The notes below the pieces were generated by a model that saw only the letters and a list, made by a program, of their open reading frames with translations, ran no database searches and was not told the origin of the DNA. Below, piece by piece: positions 52,607 through 60,641 of a stretch of 64,000 bases of DNA. The DNA is from Deltaproteobacteria bacterium (GTDB lineage: Bacteria; Myxococcota; Myxococcia; SLRQ01), in the NCBI GenBank assembly GCA_029210625.1, contig JARGFU010000015.1, forward strand, positions 99,535 through 163,534, in the 5' to 3' direction. How positions within the stretch are numbered: the first letter of the stretch is position 1; every line of letters starts with the position of its first letter. The translations under genes were made by a program, and so were the position numbers.

Positions 52607-52635
52607 GGCTGCTCGTAGCTCGCAGCTCGTAGCCC
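52607..52635. repeat. Heptad repeat, site 3 (single arm)
   Basis: GGCT, then GCTCGTA, GCTCGCA and GCTCGTA, then GCCC. No facing left arm of comparable length is seen, so it may be a decayed or solo arm. It lies between the stop of the PEGA-like lipoprotein gene (52638) and the control region of the giant gene. CAGCC and GGCTG nearby could form a small hairpin. Confidence 0.6.
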
Positions 52636-52637
52636 AT

Positions 52638-53279
52638 TCAGAACGGAGCCGGCTCAGTTCCAACCACCTCTGCCGGCGGATTGATCGCAGCGGGTAGCCT
52701 CATGAGCGGCGGCGCCGGCAGCCCGCTCGGATCGCCCTGCCCCCGCCGCTTCTGCAGCGCCAGCTCCTCCGGCAGGAGCACCGGCGCGGGCTCGCTGACG
52801 GGCAGGGCCTCGAGCCCGCCCTCGATCGGCGCCGGCCCCTGCCCGGGCTCGAGGAGGGTCGGCCAGACGAAGGCGGGCTGGCCGGGATCGGAGCCGGGCC
52901 CGACCAGGTGGCGCATCGCCGGATCGAGGCGGACGAAGAGCAGGCGCGGATACTGGTAGGCGCTGCCGCTGGCCACGTCGATGAGCAGCCCGACCAGGCC
53001 CGCGCCGGCGCAGAGGCAGTTCACCGCCACCGCCGGGTTCGCCTCCCGGCGGGGGGAGACCGTCCGGGTCTGGTAGCCCGGCGCGCTCACCTCGAAGGAC
53101 TCGCGCCGGTTGCGCTTCAGGCTCAGCTTGCCCGGCACCTGGGTCGTCTGGCTGCCGCTCTTGACCGTCGCCCCCGGCACGTTCGACTCGATCGCGATCT
53201 CCTGGGTGGTGCCCGAGATGATCGTCGCGCAGCCCGTGGAGGCGGCGGCGAGGACGAGCGCGAGGGCGAGGCGGATCAC
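52638..53279 (-). CDS. PEGA-like lipoprotein
   Basis: A 213-residue lipoprotein. The start GTG overlaps the previous stop (GTGA). The lipobox is ASTGC in RLALALVLAAASTGC. The segment IISGTTQEIAIESNVPGATVKSGSQTTQVPGKLSLKRNRRESFEVSAPGYQ is PEGA-like, with repeated P-G-A turns that hold surface-layer or sugar-binding proteins. A short hydrophobic patch (LCAGAGLVGLLIDVASG) and a Pro-rich tail follow. It is co-translated with the related gene just upstream, which has the same plan. The role is unknown; an envelope location is likely. Confidence 0.7.
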   Translation of the reverse strand: MIRLALALVLAAASTGCATIISGTTQEIAIESNVPGATVKSGSQTTQVPGKLSLKRNRRESFEVSAPGYQTRTVSPRREANPAVAVNCLCAGAGLVGLLIDVASGSAYQYPRLLFVRLDPAMRHLVGPGSDPGQPAFVWPTLLEPGQGPAPIEGGLEALPVSEPAPVLLPEELALQKRRGQGDPSGLPAPPLMRLPAAINPPAEVVGTEPAPF

Positions 53280-53767
53280 GGCCCCTCCTCCACCCGCGCG
53301 CCGGCCTCGCCTCCGCCCAGGTCCGGCGGAGCGACGAGGTCCGGGGGCGGCGCCTCGGCCGCGGCCCGCTCGGCCTCGAGGCGGGCCAGGGTCTCGGGGG
53401 TCGGCGTGAGCCGCACCTTGAGCTGCTGGGGCAGCCCGAAGGCGCCACCGCCGAGGAAGTCGACCAGCATCCCCGGCACGATGAGGAAGAAGATGTTCCC
53501 CATCACGTACCACTGGACCTTGCGGGCGATGGGGACCGTCACCGGGCGGTAGCCCTCGAGGCTGACCGTCACCTCGTGCGCGTGCTGCTTCTCGACCCGC
53601 AGCTTCCCGGGGGTCTGCACCTTGCGGCCAGTGTCGAGGGTGGCGATCGCCCCCGGCGGGTCCGAGACGATCTCCACCGGCTGCTGCATCCCCGACATCA
53701 CCGTCGCGCAGCCCGACGCGGCGAGCGCGAGGGCCAGCAGGGCCGGGGTCAGCAGGAGCCGGAACAT
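53276..53767 (-). CDS. PEGA-like lipoprotein, paralogue
   Basis: A 163-residue lipoprotein (lipobox LALAASGC). VMSGMQQPVEIVSDPPGAIATLDTGRKVQTPGKLRVEKQHAHEVTVSLEGYRPVTVPI is a PEGA-type domain, similar to the gene that follows. A hydrophobic segment (GNIFFLIVPGMLVDFLGGGAFG) may touch the membrane, and the C-terminus is charged and Pro-rich. It and its partner overlap by 4 bases, which indicates translational coupling. This suggests duplication within an operon. Function unknown. Confidence 0.7.
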   Translation of the reverse strand: MFRLLLTPALLALALAASGCATVMSGMQQPVEIVSDPPGAIATLDTGRKVQTPGKLRVEKQHAHEVTVSLEGYRPVTVPIARKVQWYVMGNIFFLIVPGMLVDFLGGGAFGLPQQLKVRLTPTPETLARLEAERAAAEAPPPDLVAPPDLGGGEAGARVEEGP

Positions 53768-53785
53768 CCGCTCATCCTACCCGAA

Positions 53786-54748
53786 TCAGCGCAGGAGGAA
53801 CTCGGCCCAGGCCTGGCCCCCGCGGCCGTCGCGGACGACCACCCAGAGGGGGTACTCGCCGGTGGGGGAGGGTCCGGGCACGTCGCCGGTGCGCGGCGGG
53901 GTCCAGGTGTTCTCCTCCTCCTGGAGGGAGCGGCTGGAGCCGAAGCGGCCGGCGGTGGAGTACCAGCTGACGATGGGCTGCTCGGTCTCCTGGCTGACGC
54001 TGCCGTCGGGGAGGTGCCACTCGAAGTCCTCGGGGGCCGAGAGCTGGGGCTCGAAGATCAGGGGGGCCGCGTCGAAGGGGATCGCCTCGCCCGGCAGGTA
54101 GGCGGCGGGCCCCACCAGCAGGCTCAAGATCGCGGGCGAGGTGTTGGGGGTGTCGCTCTCGCTGACGATGATCCGCTTGAGCACGATCTCGGTGCGCTCG
54201 CGCTCGAGCGAGGCTCCCTCGGGATCGGCCAGCATCGCCGTGAGGTCCTCGAGGGGTGCGACCACGATCACCAGGGTGATCGACGCGCCGACCTCCCGGC
54301 GCGGATCGTCCGCGGGCAGGTCGGCGAAGAGATCGAGGGGCGTGCCCTGCTCGTCGGTCGGCGGCAGGTAGGTGGCGCTCGTCGCGGTGAGATCGAAGGA
54401 GAGGGGCCGCGCCGCCCCCGTGGAGAAGAGGCCCTCGAGCCCGCTGGAGGAGGAGAGCGACGCCTCATCCTGGCAGGCCGAGTTGGGCTGGCTGCCCGGC
54501 TCGACGTCGAAGACCGGATCGCAGGCGATCCAGAGGTAGCCGAGCTCCTCGTTCTCGGTGTGGTGGGCCAGGATCTCGATGGGGGTGCTCTGGAGAGGGC
54601 GGATCTCGGGCGGATCGGCGCGCACACCCAGGACGCGCAATCCGGTCACCACGGACTCGGGCAACATCGGGTTCGATTTGCACGCCGCCACGAGGAGCAA
54701 TGCTCCGGCGAGGAGGAATGGGGCGATGTTGCTCGATTGGGTCCGCAT
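53786..54748 (-). CDS. Large lipoprotein of unknown function
   Basis: A 320-residue lipoprotein (lipobox AGALLLVAAC, Cys near 23). The mature protein is beta-rich: LRVLGVRADPPEIRPLQSTPIEILAH and WHLPDGSVSQETEQPIVSWYSTAGRFGSS, ending WVVVRDGRGGQAWAEFLLR. These stretches resemble Ig-like or cell-surface beta-sandwich repeats. It lies 18 bases upstream of the PEGA pair on the same strand, so all three probably form one operon for an envelope assembly. No family is certain. Confidence 0.65.
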   Translation of the reverse strand: MRTQSSNIAPFLLAGALLLVAACKSNPMLPESVVTGLRVLGVRADPPEIRPLQSTPIEILAHHTENEELGYLWIACDPVFDVEPGSQPNSACQDEASLSSSSGLEGLFSTGAARPLSFDLTATSATYLPPTDEQGTPLDLFADLPADDPRREVGASITLVIVVAPLEDLTAMLADPEGASLERERTEIVLKRIIVSESDTPNTSPAILSLLVGPAAYLPGEAIPFDAAPLIFEPQLSAPEDFEWHLPDGSVSQETEQPIVSWYSTAGRFGSSRSLQEEENTWTPPRTGDVPGPSPTGEYPLWVVVRDGRGGQAWAEFLLR

Positions 54749-54755
54749 GGGAGTT

Positions 54756-55180
54756 GGCTACGAGCTACGAGCTGCGAGCTGTGAGTTTCGAGACGCGGGT
54801 GGGTTCCTCTTGATCCTCTGAAGAAGGGTGACGAGCATTCTCCTCACCTCGATCGTGTGAGCATCGAGTCGGCGGTAGTCAACACAATCGAGGTAGGCGA
54901 GATCTCTTGCCAGCAAGAACTGGTATTCGATTTCCGTGGCTGAACCGATGGCCATCTGCAGAAAGCGGCCGAAGTCGGGATCGCTTCCGCGACCGCAACC
55001 CTCGGCAATGTTCGAAGCAATCGACGCAGCGCCGCGACGCAGCTGGGCCGTGAGACCGAAGCGCTCATCGGACGGAAAACCCCGGGTCGCCCGGTACACG
55101 TCGAGCGTGAGCGTATGCGCCTTGCGCCAGACCTTGAGCGATCGAAAGTCCTGCATGCTGCCTCTCCGAAGCTCGCAGCC
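54756..55180. mobile_element. Heptad inverted-repeat element, site 4, carrying a four-helix-bundle gene
   Basis: The left arm (54756 to about 54792) is made of GGCTAC, GAGCTAC, GAGCTGC and GAGCTGT units. Near 55169-55180 the short facing arm AAGCTCGCAGCC is the reverse complement of the GGCTGC-GAGCTT pattern. Between them lies one gene (54758-55156). The block is visibly poorer in GC than its neighbours, as expected for acquired DNA. Boundaries are approximate at the right end. No transposase is present, so mobility would need help from elsewhere. Confidence 0.6.
54758..55156 (-). CDS. Four-helix-bundle protein (23S rRNA intervening-sequence/S23, Avd-like family)
   Basis: A 132-residue protein with the family signature: MQDFRSLKVWRKAHTLTLDV, the turn FPSDERFGLTAQLRRGAASI, ASNIAEGCGRGSDPDF and later ATEIEYQFLLARDLAYLD. 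Related proteins are coded by intervening sequences in 23S rRNA genes, and Avd of diversity-generating retroelements shares the fold and binds RNA. No reverse transcriptase is near, so this is a stand-alone copy. The last ten residues (RNSQLAARSS) and stop lie inside the heptad repeat arm. Base composition is lower in GC than in neighbours. It may bind nucleic acid of the surrounding element; that is an inference. Confidence 0.85.
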   Translation of the reverse strand: MQDFRSLKVWRKAHTLTLDVYRATRGFPSDERFGLTAQLRRGAASIASNIAEGCGRGSDPDFGRFLQMAIGSATEIEYQFLLARDLAYLDCVDYRRLDAHTIEVRRMLVTLLQRIKRNPPASRNSQLAARSS

Positions 55181-55248
55181 AGAAGAAGCCGCCCCAATAC
55201 CACCAGGGTCTGACGCCCGAGCACGCAGCCCCATCCCGGCAACCAGAT

Positions 55249-57891
55249 TCACAGCTCCCCCTTGATCCCCAACGAGGGGAAGATCGGCAACCCAGGAAGC
55301 CTGCGAAAATCCGTGTAATCGAAATTGAACCGATAACCTTCCACGTTCGGGTAGTTCGTCACGTTGGTCACATCGAGATACAGATCGAGGCGCCACTTCT
55401 CGAAGGTGAAGCGGCGGTCGACCCGCAGGTCGAGGGAGAAGAAGGCGGGCATCCGGCCGCCGCTGGCGGTCTGCCCGGGGATGGGCAGGTAGAAGTCGGC
55501 GTCGGCGTCGTAGAAGGCGCCCGCGAAGGGCGTCTCGGGGGTGCCGGTGACGTAGCGCAGGGCGCCGCCGACCGCCCAGCCGCCGCCGAGCTCCCAGCTG
55601 CCGATCAGCACCAGGTTGTGGGTCTGGTCGCCGTAGAAGACCTCGAGGGGGTCGCCCAGCTCGTAGACCGCCAGGGCCCGGGAGAGGGTGTAGGAGAGCC
55701 AGGCGGTGACGCCGGGGACGTCGACGATCTTGAGGTAGAGCTCCAGGCCGAAGGCGGCGCCGCTGCCCTCGTTCGAGAAGTTCTGGGGCACCAGCTCGCC
55801 GTCGCGCTCGACGTAGGCGGCGGTCTGGATCAGGCGGTCGAAGCGGTCCTGGTAGAAGAGCTCGAGGTCGACCTGGAGGAAGGGCAGCAGGCGGTGCTCG
55901 ACGCCGACGCTGTAGTGGCGCGCGCCCTCCCAGCCCAGGAAGGGGTTGCCGAAGTCGCCGAAGGTGCCGAAGGGGTTGGGCGGCTGGTGGAAGATCCCGG
56001 CCCCGCCCTTGAGCAGGGTCTGCTTCGCCACCTTCAGGCCCACCGAGAGGCGCGGGTCGAGGGAGAGGTGGGGCTCGGGCGCGGTGGGCTCGGTGTCGAG
56101 GCGCAGCCCGGCCACGATGTGGAGGGGCTTCACCGGCTTCCAGCTCGCCTCGAGGTAGGTGGCGGGCTGCACGTTGAAGTAGGGCTGCTCCACCAGGAGC
56201 AGGTCGTCCCGCACCAGGGGATCGATGACCTGACCCGGCGGCGCGACGGCCGGGAACTGCGCCTCGGCCGTGAAGTCCTGCACCACGAGGTCGACGCCGG
56301 TGTCGAGGGAGAGCTGATCCGAGTAGCGCCAGCTCCAGTCGCTGCGGGCCGAGACGAAGAGCCCCCGCGCGTCGAAGAAGATGTCCTGGCCGAACTGGAT
56401 GGCGGTCGCGTCCCAGCCCAGGGCCAGCGAGGTCTCGCCGGTGACGCTGGCGCTCTGGCGCCGCTTCCAGCCCGCGACGACGCGGTGGAAGTCGATGGTG
56501 TTCTCGATGCTGCCGCGCAGCTCGGGGCCGAGGGCCTCGGGGTCGTCGGTGGTGACGGTGAGCGCGTCGTGCGAGCCGTAGACCGTCACCGAGAGGTCGT
56601 CCCGCCCCGAGAGCTCGTGATCGAGCTTCAGCTGGTAGTCCCAGTAGAAGGGCACCACCCGGATCTGGTCGGCGCCGGAGACGAAGGTGTGCAGCACGAA
56701 GTTGAGCACCGTGTCGACGTAGGAGCGGCGGGCGGCGGCGGCGAAGGTGGTCTTCGGCTCGCCCTTCTCGTCCTTCTTGCTCCCCGGCATCGGCCCCTCG
56801 ACCAGGAAGCCGGCGTCGTAGAAGTCGACATCGACGTAGCCATGGAGGGCCTTGGGGGTGCCCGGCCGGGTCTTCACGGTGAGCACCCCGGCCAGGGTGC
56901 GGCCGTACTTCGAGGAGAAGTTGCCGGGGACCAGCTCGATCTCCTCGATGAGGTCGGAGTTGATGATGCTGGTCAGCCCCCCGAAGTGGAAGGGCAGGGG
57001 GATCCAGTGACCATCGAGGAAGGAGCGCGAGTCGTAGGGATCGGAGCCGCGGATCAGCAGGGGCCCGAGGCCGTAGGGGGTGCGCGCCACGCCGGGGAGG
57101 GTCTGCACCACCCGCAGGGCGTCGCCCCGGGTGCCGGGGATCCGCTTGACCTCCTCCATCGTGAGGGTGCGGCGGGTGACCTCCTTGCGCGGTTTCCGGC
57201 CCCGCACGACCGTGTGGTAGGGGTCGAAGCTCTCGGCGAGCAGGTAGTAGACGACCTCGACCACCTCGCCCTCGGCGATCGTCTCGGTGGTCTCGAAGGT
57301 CTCGAAGCCGGGCATCAGGACCCGCACCGGCTGCTCGCCCGGGGGGAGGTCGGCGAGCTCGAAGCGGCCCTCGGCGTCGGTGCGGGTGCCCACCTCGCCG
57401 CTCTGCACGATGGCGGCCGCCACGGGATCGCGCTGACCCCGCACCAGCACCCGCCCGGCCAGGCGCACCTCCGGGGGCTGCGGCTCCTCCGGATCGAGCT
57501 CCTCGGGCGGCGCGACCTCGAGGACGAAGCCGTAGTCGTAGGTGACCTGCACCGCCGCCGGCGCCCCGTCGACCTCGGCCGGCTCGAAGCGGAACTTCCT
57601 CGCCGCCTCCATCGCCGCCTCGTCGAAGCCGTGGCCGGCCGGCTCGAGCACCTCCACCTCGCTCACCGCCCCCGTCTCGTCGATCACCAGGGCCAGCTTC
57701 ACCGTCCCGGTGATCCCGGCCGCCTGGGCCTCCGGCGGATAGGGGGCGTCCTCGAAGTGCACCAGCACCGGCGCCTTCGTCAGCACCCCGGCGGGCTCGG
57801 CCTCCTCCTCTTCGGCCAGCACCCCGCCGGGCAGCGCCAGGCAGAGAGCCAGCAGCAGGGCCGGAAGAGAGGTGTGATGGAAGGCCCTCAC
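55249..57891 (-). CDS. TonB-dependent receptor with N-terminal TonB C-terminal-type domain
   Basis: An 880-residue protein with a signal peptide (about 1-26). Residues ~40-125 form a TonB C-terminal domain (APYPPEAQAAGITGTVKLALVIDETGAV, AAMEAARKFRFEPAEVDG). Residues ~143-215 form a carboxypeptidase-regulatory-like beta-sandwich (RLAGRVLVRGQRDP, TRTDAEGRFELADLPPGEQPVRV). A plug follows (VKRIPGTRGDALRVVQTLPGVARTPYG, LLIRGSDPYDSRSFLDG) and a full barrel ending in SLGIKGEL. The start GTG at 57891 precedes the signal peptide. A TonB-like domain on the receptor itself suggests coupling to, or competition for, the energy complex. The ligand is unknown. Confidence 0.88.
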   Translation of the reverse strand: MRAFHHTSLPALLLALCLALPGGVLAEEEEAEPAGVLTKAPVLVHFEDAPYPPEAQAAGITGTVKLALVIDETGAVSEVEVLEPAGHGFDEAAMEAARKFRFEPAEVDGAPAAVQVTYDYGFVLEVAPPEELDPEEPQPPEVRLAGRVLVRGQRDPVAAAIVQSGEVGTRTDAEGRFELADLPPGEQPVRVLMPGFETFETTETIAEGEVVEVVYYLLAESFDPYHTVVRGRKPRKEVTRRTLTMEEVKRIPGTRGDALRVVQTLPGVARTPYGLGPLLIRGSDPYDSRSFLDGHWIPLPFHFGGLTSIINSDLIEEIELVPGNFSSKYGRTLAGVLTVKTRPGTPKALHGYVDVDFYDAGFLVEGPMPGSKKDEKGEPKTTFAAAARRSYVDTVLNFVLHTFVSGADQIRVVPFYWDYQLKLDHELSGRDDLSVTVYGSHDALTVTTDDPEALGPELRGSIENTIDFHRVVAGWKRRQSASVTGETSLALGWDATAIQFGQDIFFDARGLFVSARSDWSWRYSDQLSLDTGVDLVVQDFTAEAQFPAVAPPGQVIDPLVRDDLLLVEQPYFNVQPATYLEASWKPVKPLHIVAGLRLDTEPTAPEPHLSLDPRLSVGLKVAKQTLLKGGAGIFHQPPNPFGTFGDFGNPFLGWEGARHYSVGVEHRLLPFLQVDLELFYQDRFDRLIQTAAYVERDGELVPQNFSNEGSGAAFGLELYLKIVDVPGVTAWLSYTLSRALAVYELGDPLEVFYGDQTHNLVLIGSWELGGGWAVGGALRYVTGTPETPFAGAFYDADADFYLPIPGQTASGGRMPAFFSLDLRVDRRFTFEKWRLDLYLDVTNVTNYPNVEGYRFNFDYTDFRRLPGLPIFPSLGIKGEL

Positions 57892-57941
57892 GAGTAGAGA
57901 CGATCGGACCTCCCGGCGGCCCGGGTCAAGCGAGGGTGAGG

Positions 57942-58676
57942 CTACTTCGCGGCCTGCACCAGCGCGGCGATGGACTTCAGGTCGGCCGAGGCGAGGTAGG
58001 AGAGGGTGCGCTCGGGGGTGGCCCGGACGATCACGGTCGCGGTCTGGACGGTCTCGGGGCTGGCCTTCGGGTCGGTCTTCGCGACCCAGTCGCCCTCGTC
58101 GGTCTGCGACCACTCGCCGAAGAGGACGGTGGTGCGGCGCTGGTCGGGGATGTCGCCGGCCTCGACGGCCTGCAGGGCGAGGTAGCCGCCGGCGATCTCG
58201 ACCGGGTAGCCCGGGGAGAGGACCTGGATCTGGTTCACGTGGGCCTCGACCTCGACCATCGTGTCGCGGTGGAGGTCCTGGGTCATCTTCTTCATGGCCT
58301 CCATCTTGGCCTTCATCGCCTCGGCGTCCCCGGGGCCGCCCGCGGCCATGGCCATCATCTCGGCCTTCATCTTCTCGTTGCGCTTGTCGGCGCCGCCGAC
58401 CTCCAGGTAGCTGACCCGGAAGGTGGCGTTCAGCCGCTCGCCCGTGGAGTTCTTGCAGACCGAGCCGGGCACCCGGTGGGGCCGCTTGCTGGCCTGCTTC
58501 CAGCCCTCCGGGGCGGGGAAGGCCTTGTCGAGGACCGCCCCGACCTTCTGGTGCACGGCCCGCTCGGCCGCGCTGGTCTTGCGGGTGCCCTCGAGGCAGT
58601 CCGCGCCCGCCGGCGCCGCCGCCGCGGCCAGGAAGAGAGCCATCGCCCCCGCGAAGATCTTCGTGATGCTCTTCAT
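57942..58676 (-). CDS. Exported protein of unknown function
   Basis: A 244-residue protein with signal peptide (about 1-25, IFAGAMALFLAAAAAPAGA). Mature sequence: CLEGTRKTSAAERAVHQKVGAVLDKAFPAPEGWKQ, a Met-rich helix (NEKMKAEMMAMAAGGPGDAEAMKAKMEAMKKMTQD) and a beta-rich end (ATVIVRATPERTLSYLASADLKSIAALVQAAK). AAGGAGGAG lies 7 bases before the ATG, a very strong ribosome site, which suggests high expression. The Met-rich segment hints at metal contact. No family is recognised. It is 50 bases upstream of the TonB-fused receptor on the same strand and could be in its operon. Confidence 0.62.
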   Translation of the reverse strand: MKSITKIFAGAMALFLAAAAAPAGADCLEGTRKTSAAERAVHQKVGAVLDKAFPAPEGWKQASKRPHRVPGSVCKNSTGERLNATFRVSYLEVGGADKRNEKMKAEMMAMAAGGPGDAEAMKAKMEAMKKMTQDLHRDTMVEVEAHVNQIQVLSPGYPVEIAGGYLALQAVEAGDIPDQRRTTVLFGEWSQTDEGDWVAKTDPKASPETVQTATVIVRATPERTLSYLASADLKSIAALVQAAK

Positions 58677-58802
58677 CGCTCGCTCCTCCTTCGAATCGAG
58701 AGGCGGACACTCTACGCCAGCGCGGGCAGAGGCGCCCACTTCCAGCAGACGCCCCACCCTCCCCCTTCTTCACTCGCCCCTCTTGCCCTACCCTCGGCCT
58801 CG

Positions 58803-59639
58803 ATGGCCGGCCGCCTCGCACCCACGCCCTCCGGACACCTGCACCTGGGCAACGTCCTCGCCTTCGGCGCCGCCTGGCTCTCCGCCCGCAGCGCGGGCGA
58901 GCGCCTGCTCTACCGCCTCGAGGACCTCGACAAGGGCCGCTCCCGCCCCGAGGTCGCCGAGGCCCAGCGGCAGGAGCTGCGCTGGCTGGGCATCGAGTGG
59001 GACGCCGAGGGCCCGCCCCAGTCCGAGCGCCTCTACGATCTGAGCGCCCTCCCCACCTTCCGCTGCGACTGCACCCGGGCCGCCCGCCTGGTGGGCGCCT
59101 GCGCCTGCCGGGAGGCGCACCTCGCCGGCGCGCCGAGGACCGAGGGCGCCCTGCGCTTCCTGGGTGAGCGGGAGGCGGTGAGCTTCGAGGACCGCGCCCG
59201 CGGGCCCCTCACCTTCCTCCCCGACGAGGATCCGGTGCTGCAGCGGCGCGACGGCGAGGTCGCCTACCCCGCCGCGGTGGTCCTCGACGATCTGCGCGAC
59301 GGCGTCACCGAGGTCGTGCGCGGCGCCGACCTCCTCGAGGCGACGGCCGTGCAGCTCCAGCTCCACGCGGCCCTCGGCGCGACGCCGCCCACCTACCTCC
59401 ACAACCCGGTGCTGCTGGGACCCGACGGCAAGAAGCTCTCGAAGAGCCACGGCAGCCTCGAGCTGCGCGCCCTGCGCGCGGCGGGCTGGAGCCCCGAGGA
59501 GATCTGGCGCCGCCTCCTGCCGCTGCTGGGGATCGAGGGCTGCGCCCGCCTCGGGGAGGCCCTCGCGGCCTTCGAGCCGCGGGCCTTCCGCCCCGGCCCC
59601 TTCGAGGTGACACTGGCGGGGGAGATCGTCGAACCATGA
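58803..59639 (+). CDS. gluQ: Glutamyl-Q tRNA(Asp) synthetase (GluQ-RS)
   Basis: A 278-residue protein with class I synthetase motifs: PTPSGHLHLGN (HIGH motif, 14-17) and KKLSKS (KMSKS). A zinc-type cluster with Cys (FRCDCTRAARLVGACACRE) replaces the classical one. It lacks the anticodon-binding domain of full glutamyl-tRNA synthetases, so its size and motifs fit GluQ-RS. That enzyme attaches glutamate to queuosine in tRNA(Asp). Its stop overlaps the next gene's start (ATGA). The ATG opens directly into the synthetase core. No promoter was recognised in the divergent gap upstream. Confidence 0.88.
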   Translation: MAGRLAPTPSGHLHLGNVLAFGAAWLSARSAGERLLYRLEDLDKGRSRPEVAEAQRQELRWLGIEWDAEGPPQSERLYDLSALPTFRCDCTRAARLVGACACREAHLAGAPRTEGALRFLGEREAVSFEDRARGPLTFLPDEDPVLQRRDGEVAYPAAVVLDDLRDGVTEVVRGADLLEATAVQLQLHAALGATPPTYLHNPVLLGPDGKKLSKSHGSLELRALRAAGWSPEEIWRRLLPLLGIEGCARLGEALAAFEPRAFRPGPFEVTLAGEIVEP

Positions 59640-60505
59640 AGCTCTGGGCCAGTCAGACCGCGGAGGCCGTCTGCTTCTTCCGGGCGCTCGAGCACCGGAG
59701 GCCCGAGGGAGAGCGCGCCCTCGAGGACGGCTACGCCCACCTCTTCCTGGGTCCCGCGATGCGCGCCTCGCTGGAGGCCTGGACCCGCGGCGGCCGCCTC
59801 GGCGGCCTGGCCGAGAGCGCCACCTTCGGCCTGGGCCCCTTCATCGTCGCCCGCCACCGCTTCATCGACGAGGTGCTGGAGAGGACCCTCGCCGACGGGG
59901 GTCTCGACCGGCTGGTGCTGCTGGGCACCGGCTACGACACCCGGCCCTTCCGCTTCGCCGAGGCGCTGCAGCGCGGCGGCGTGGAGGTCGTCGAGATCGA
60001 TCACCCGGCCACCGGCAAGCGCCGGCGGGCGGTGCTCGAGCGCCACCGCGAGCGCTTCCCGGAGATCGAGCGCCGGGTGCTGGCCGTCGACTTCGAGCAC
60101 GAGGACCTCGGCGAGCGCCTCGCGGCCGAGGGGCTGACCGACGCCGCCCGCACCTTCTGGGTCTGGGAGGGCGTCTCGATGTACCTCACCCGGGCCGCCG
60201 TGCAGCGGACCCTCTCCACCCTCCACGACGCCTGCGGGGCGGGCTCGCACCTCTGCCTCGACCTCTGGTTTCTGGTCGACGACCCGGGCTTCTCCGGCAC
60301 CGTGCTGCGGACCATCCCCGGCGCCCTCTCCTTCATCGGCGAGCCGATCACCTTCGGCCTGCACCCCGAGGACGCCCCGGTCTTCCTCGAGCAGGAGGGC
60401 TGGGCGGTCGCCGAGCTGGCGGACGCGGATGGGTTGTCGGCGCGCTACCTCGGTGGGGAGCGGCCCTCGTATCGGGCGTGCTACGTGGTGCACGCGAAGG
60501 GTTGA
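59636..60505 (+). CDS. SAM-dependent methyltransferase (leucine carboxymethyltransferase-like)
   Basis: A 289-residue protein of the LCM/PPM-type class I methyltransferases. The visible motifs are RHRFIDEVLERTL, SAM-binding DRLVLLGTGYDTRPFRF, an acidic VVEIDHPATGKRRRAVL, and WVWEGVSMYLTRAAV. It belongs with bacterial O-methyltransferases whose substrates are small acids or natural products; the assignment to a particular one is not possible. It overlaps GluQ-RS by 4 bases and is probably translated with it, though a functional link is not evident. Confidence 0.82.
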   Translation: MKLWASQTAEAVCFFRALEHRRPEGERALEDGYAHLFLGPAMRASLEAWTRGGRLGGLAESATFGLGPFIVARHRFIDEVLERTLADGGLDRLVLLGTGYDTRPFRFAEALQRGGVEVVEIDHPATGKRRRAVLERHRERFPEIERRVLAVDFEHEDLGERLAAEGLTDAARTFWVWEGVSMYLTRAAVQRTLSTLHDACGAGSHLCLDLWFLVDDPGFSGTVLRTIPGALSFIGEPITFGLHPEDAPVFLEQEGWAVAELADADGLSARYLGGERPSYRACYVVHAKG

Positions 60506-60509
60506 GGTC

Positions 60510-60631
60510 GGGCTGTGAGCTTTGAGCTCTGAGCAAGCTGGTTCACGAGGGGTGAAGCAGGACGCCTGGGCTCGCGCCTTCATCGAGCGCAGCCCGGTTG
60601 CTCGTAGCTCGTGGCTCGTAGCTCACAGCCC
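60510..60631. repeat. Heptad inverted-repeat element, site 5 (122 bp)
   Basis: The left arm (60510-60535) has GGGCTGT, GAGCTTT, GAGCTCT and GAGC. The right arm (60598-60631) has TTGCTCGTA, GCTCGTG, GCTCGTA and GCTCACA, then GCCC. The ~62-base core contains GGTTCACGAGG, GTGAAG and CTTCATCGAG and is homologous to the core at site 6. The element fills the gap between the methyltransferase and the convergent DUF3089 gene. Confidence 0.78.
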
Positions 60632-60641
60632 TCTGGCCCCC

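Noticed and set aside
52585..52615. Strong terminator in the gap after the PEGA-like gene.
   Set aside because: The CAGCC/GGCTG stem is only 5 bp and the T-run lies in the loop, not after it.
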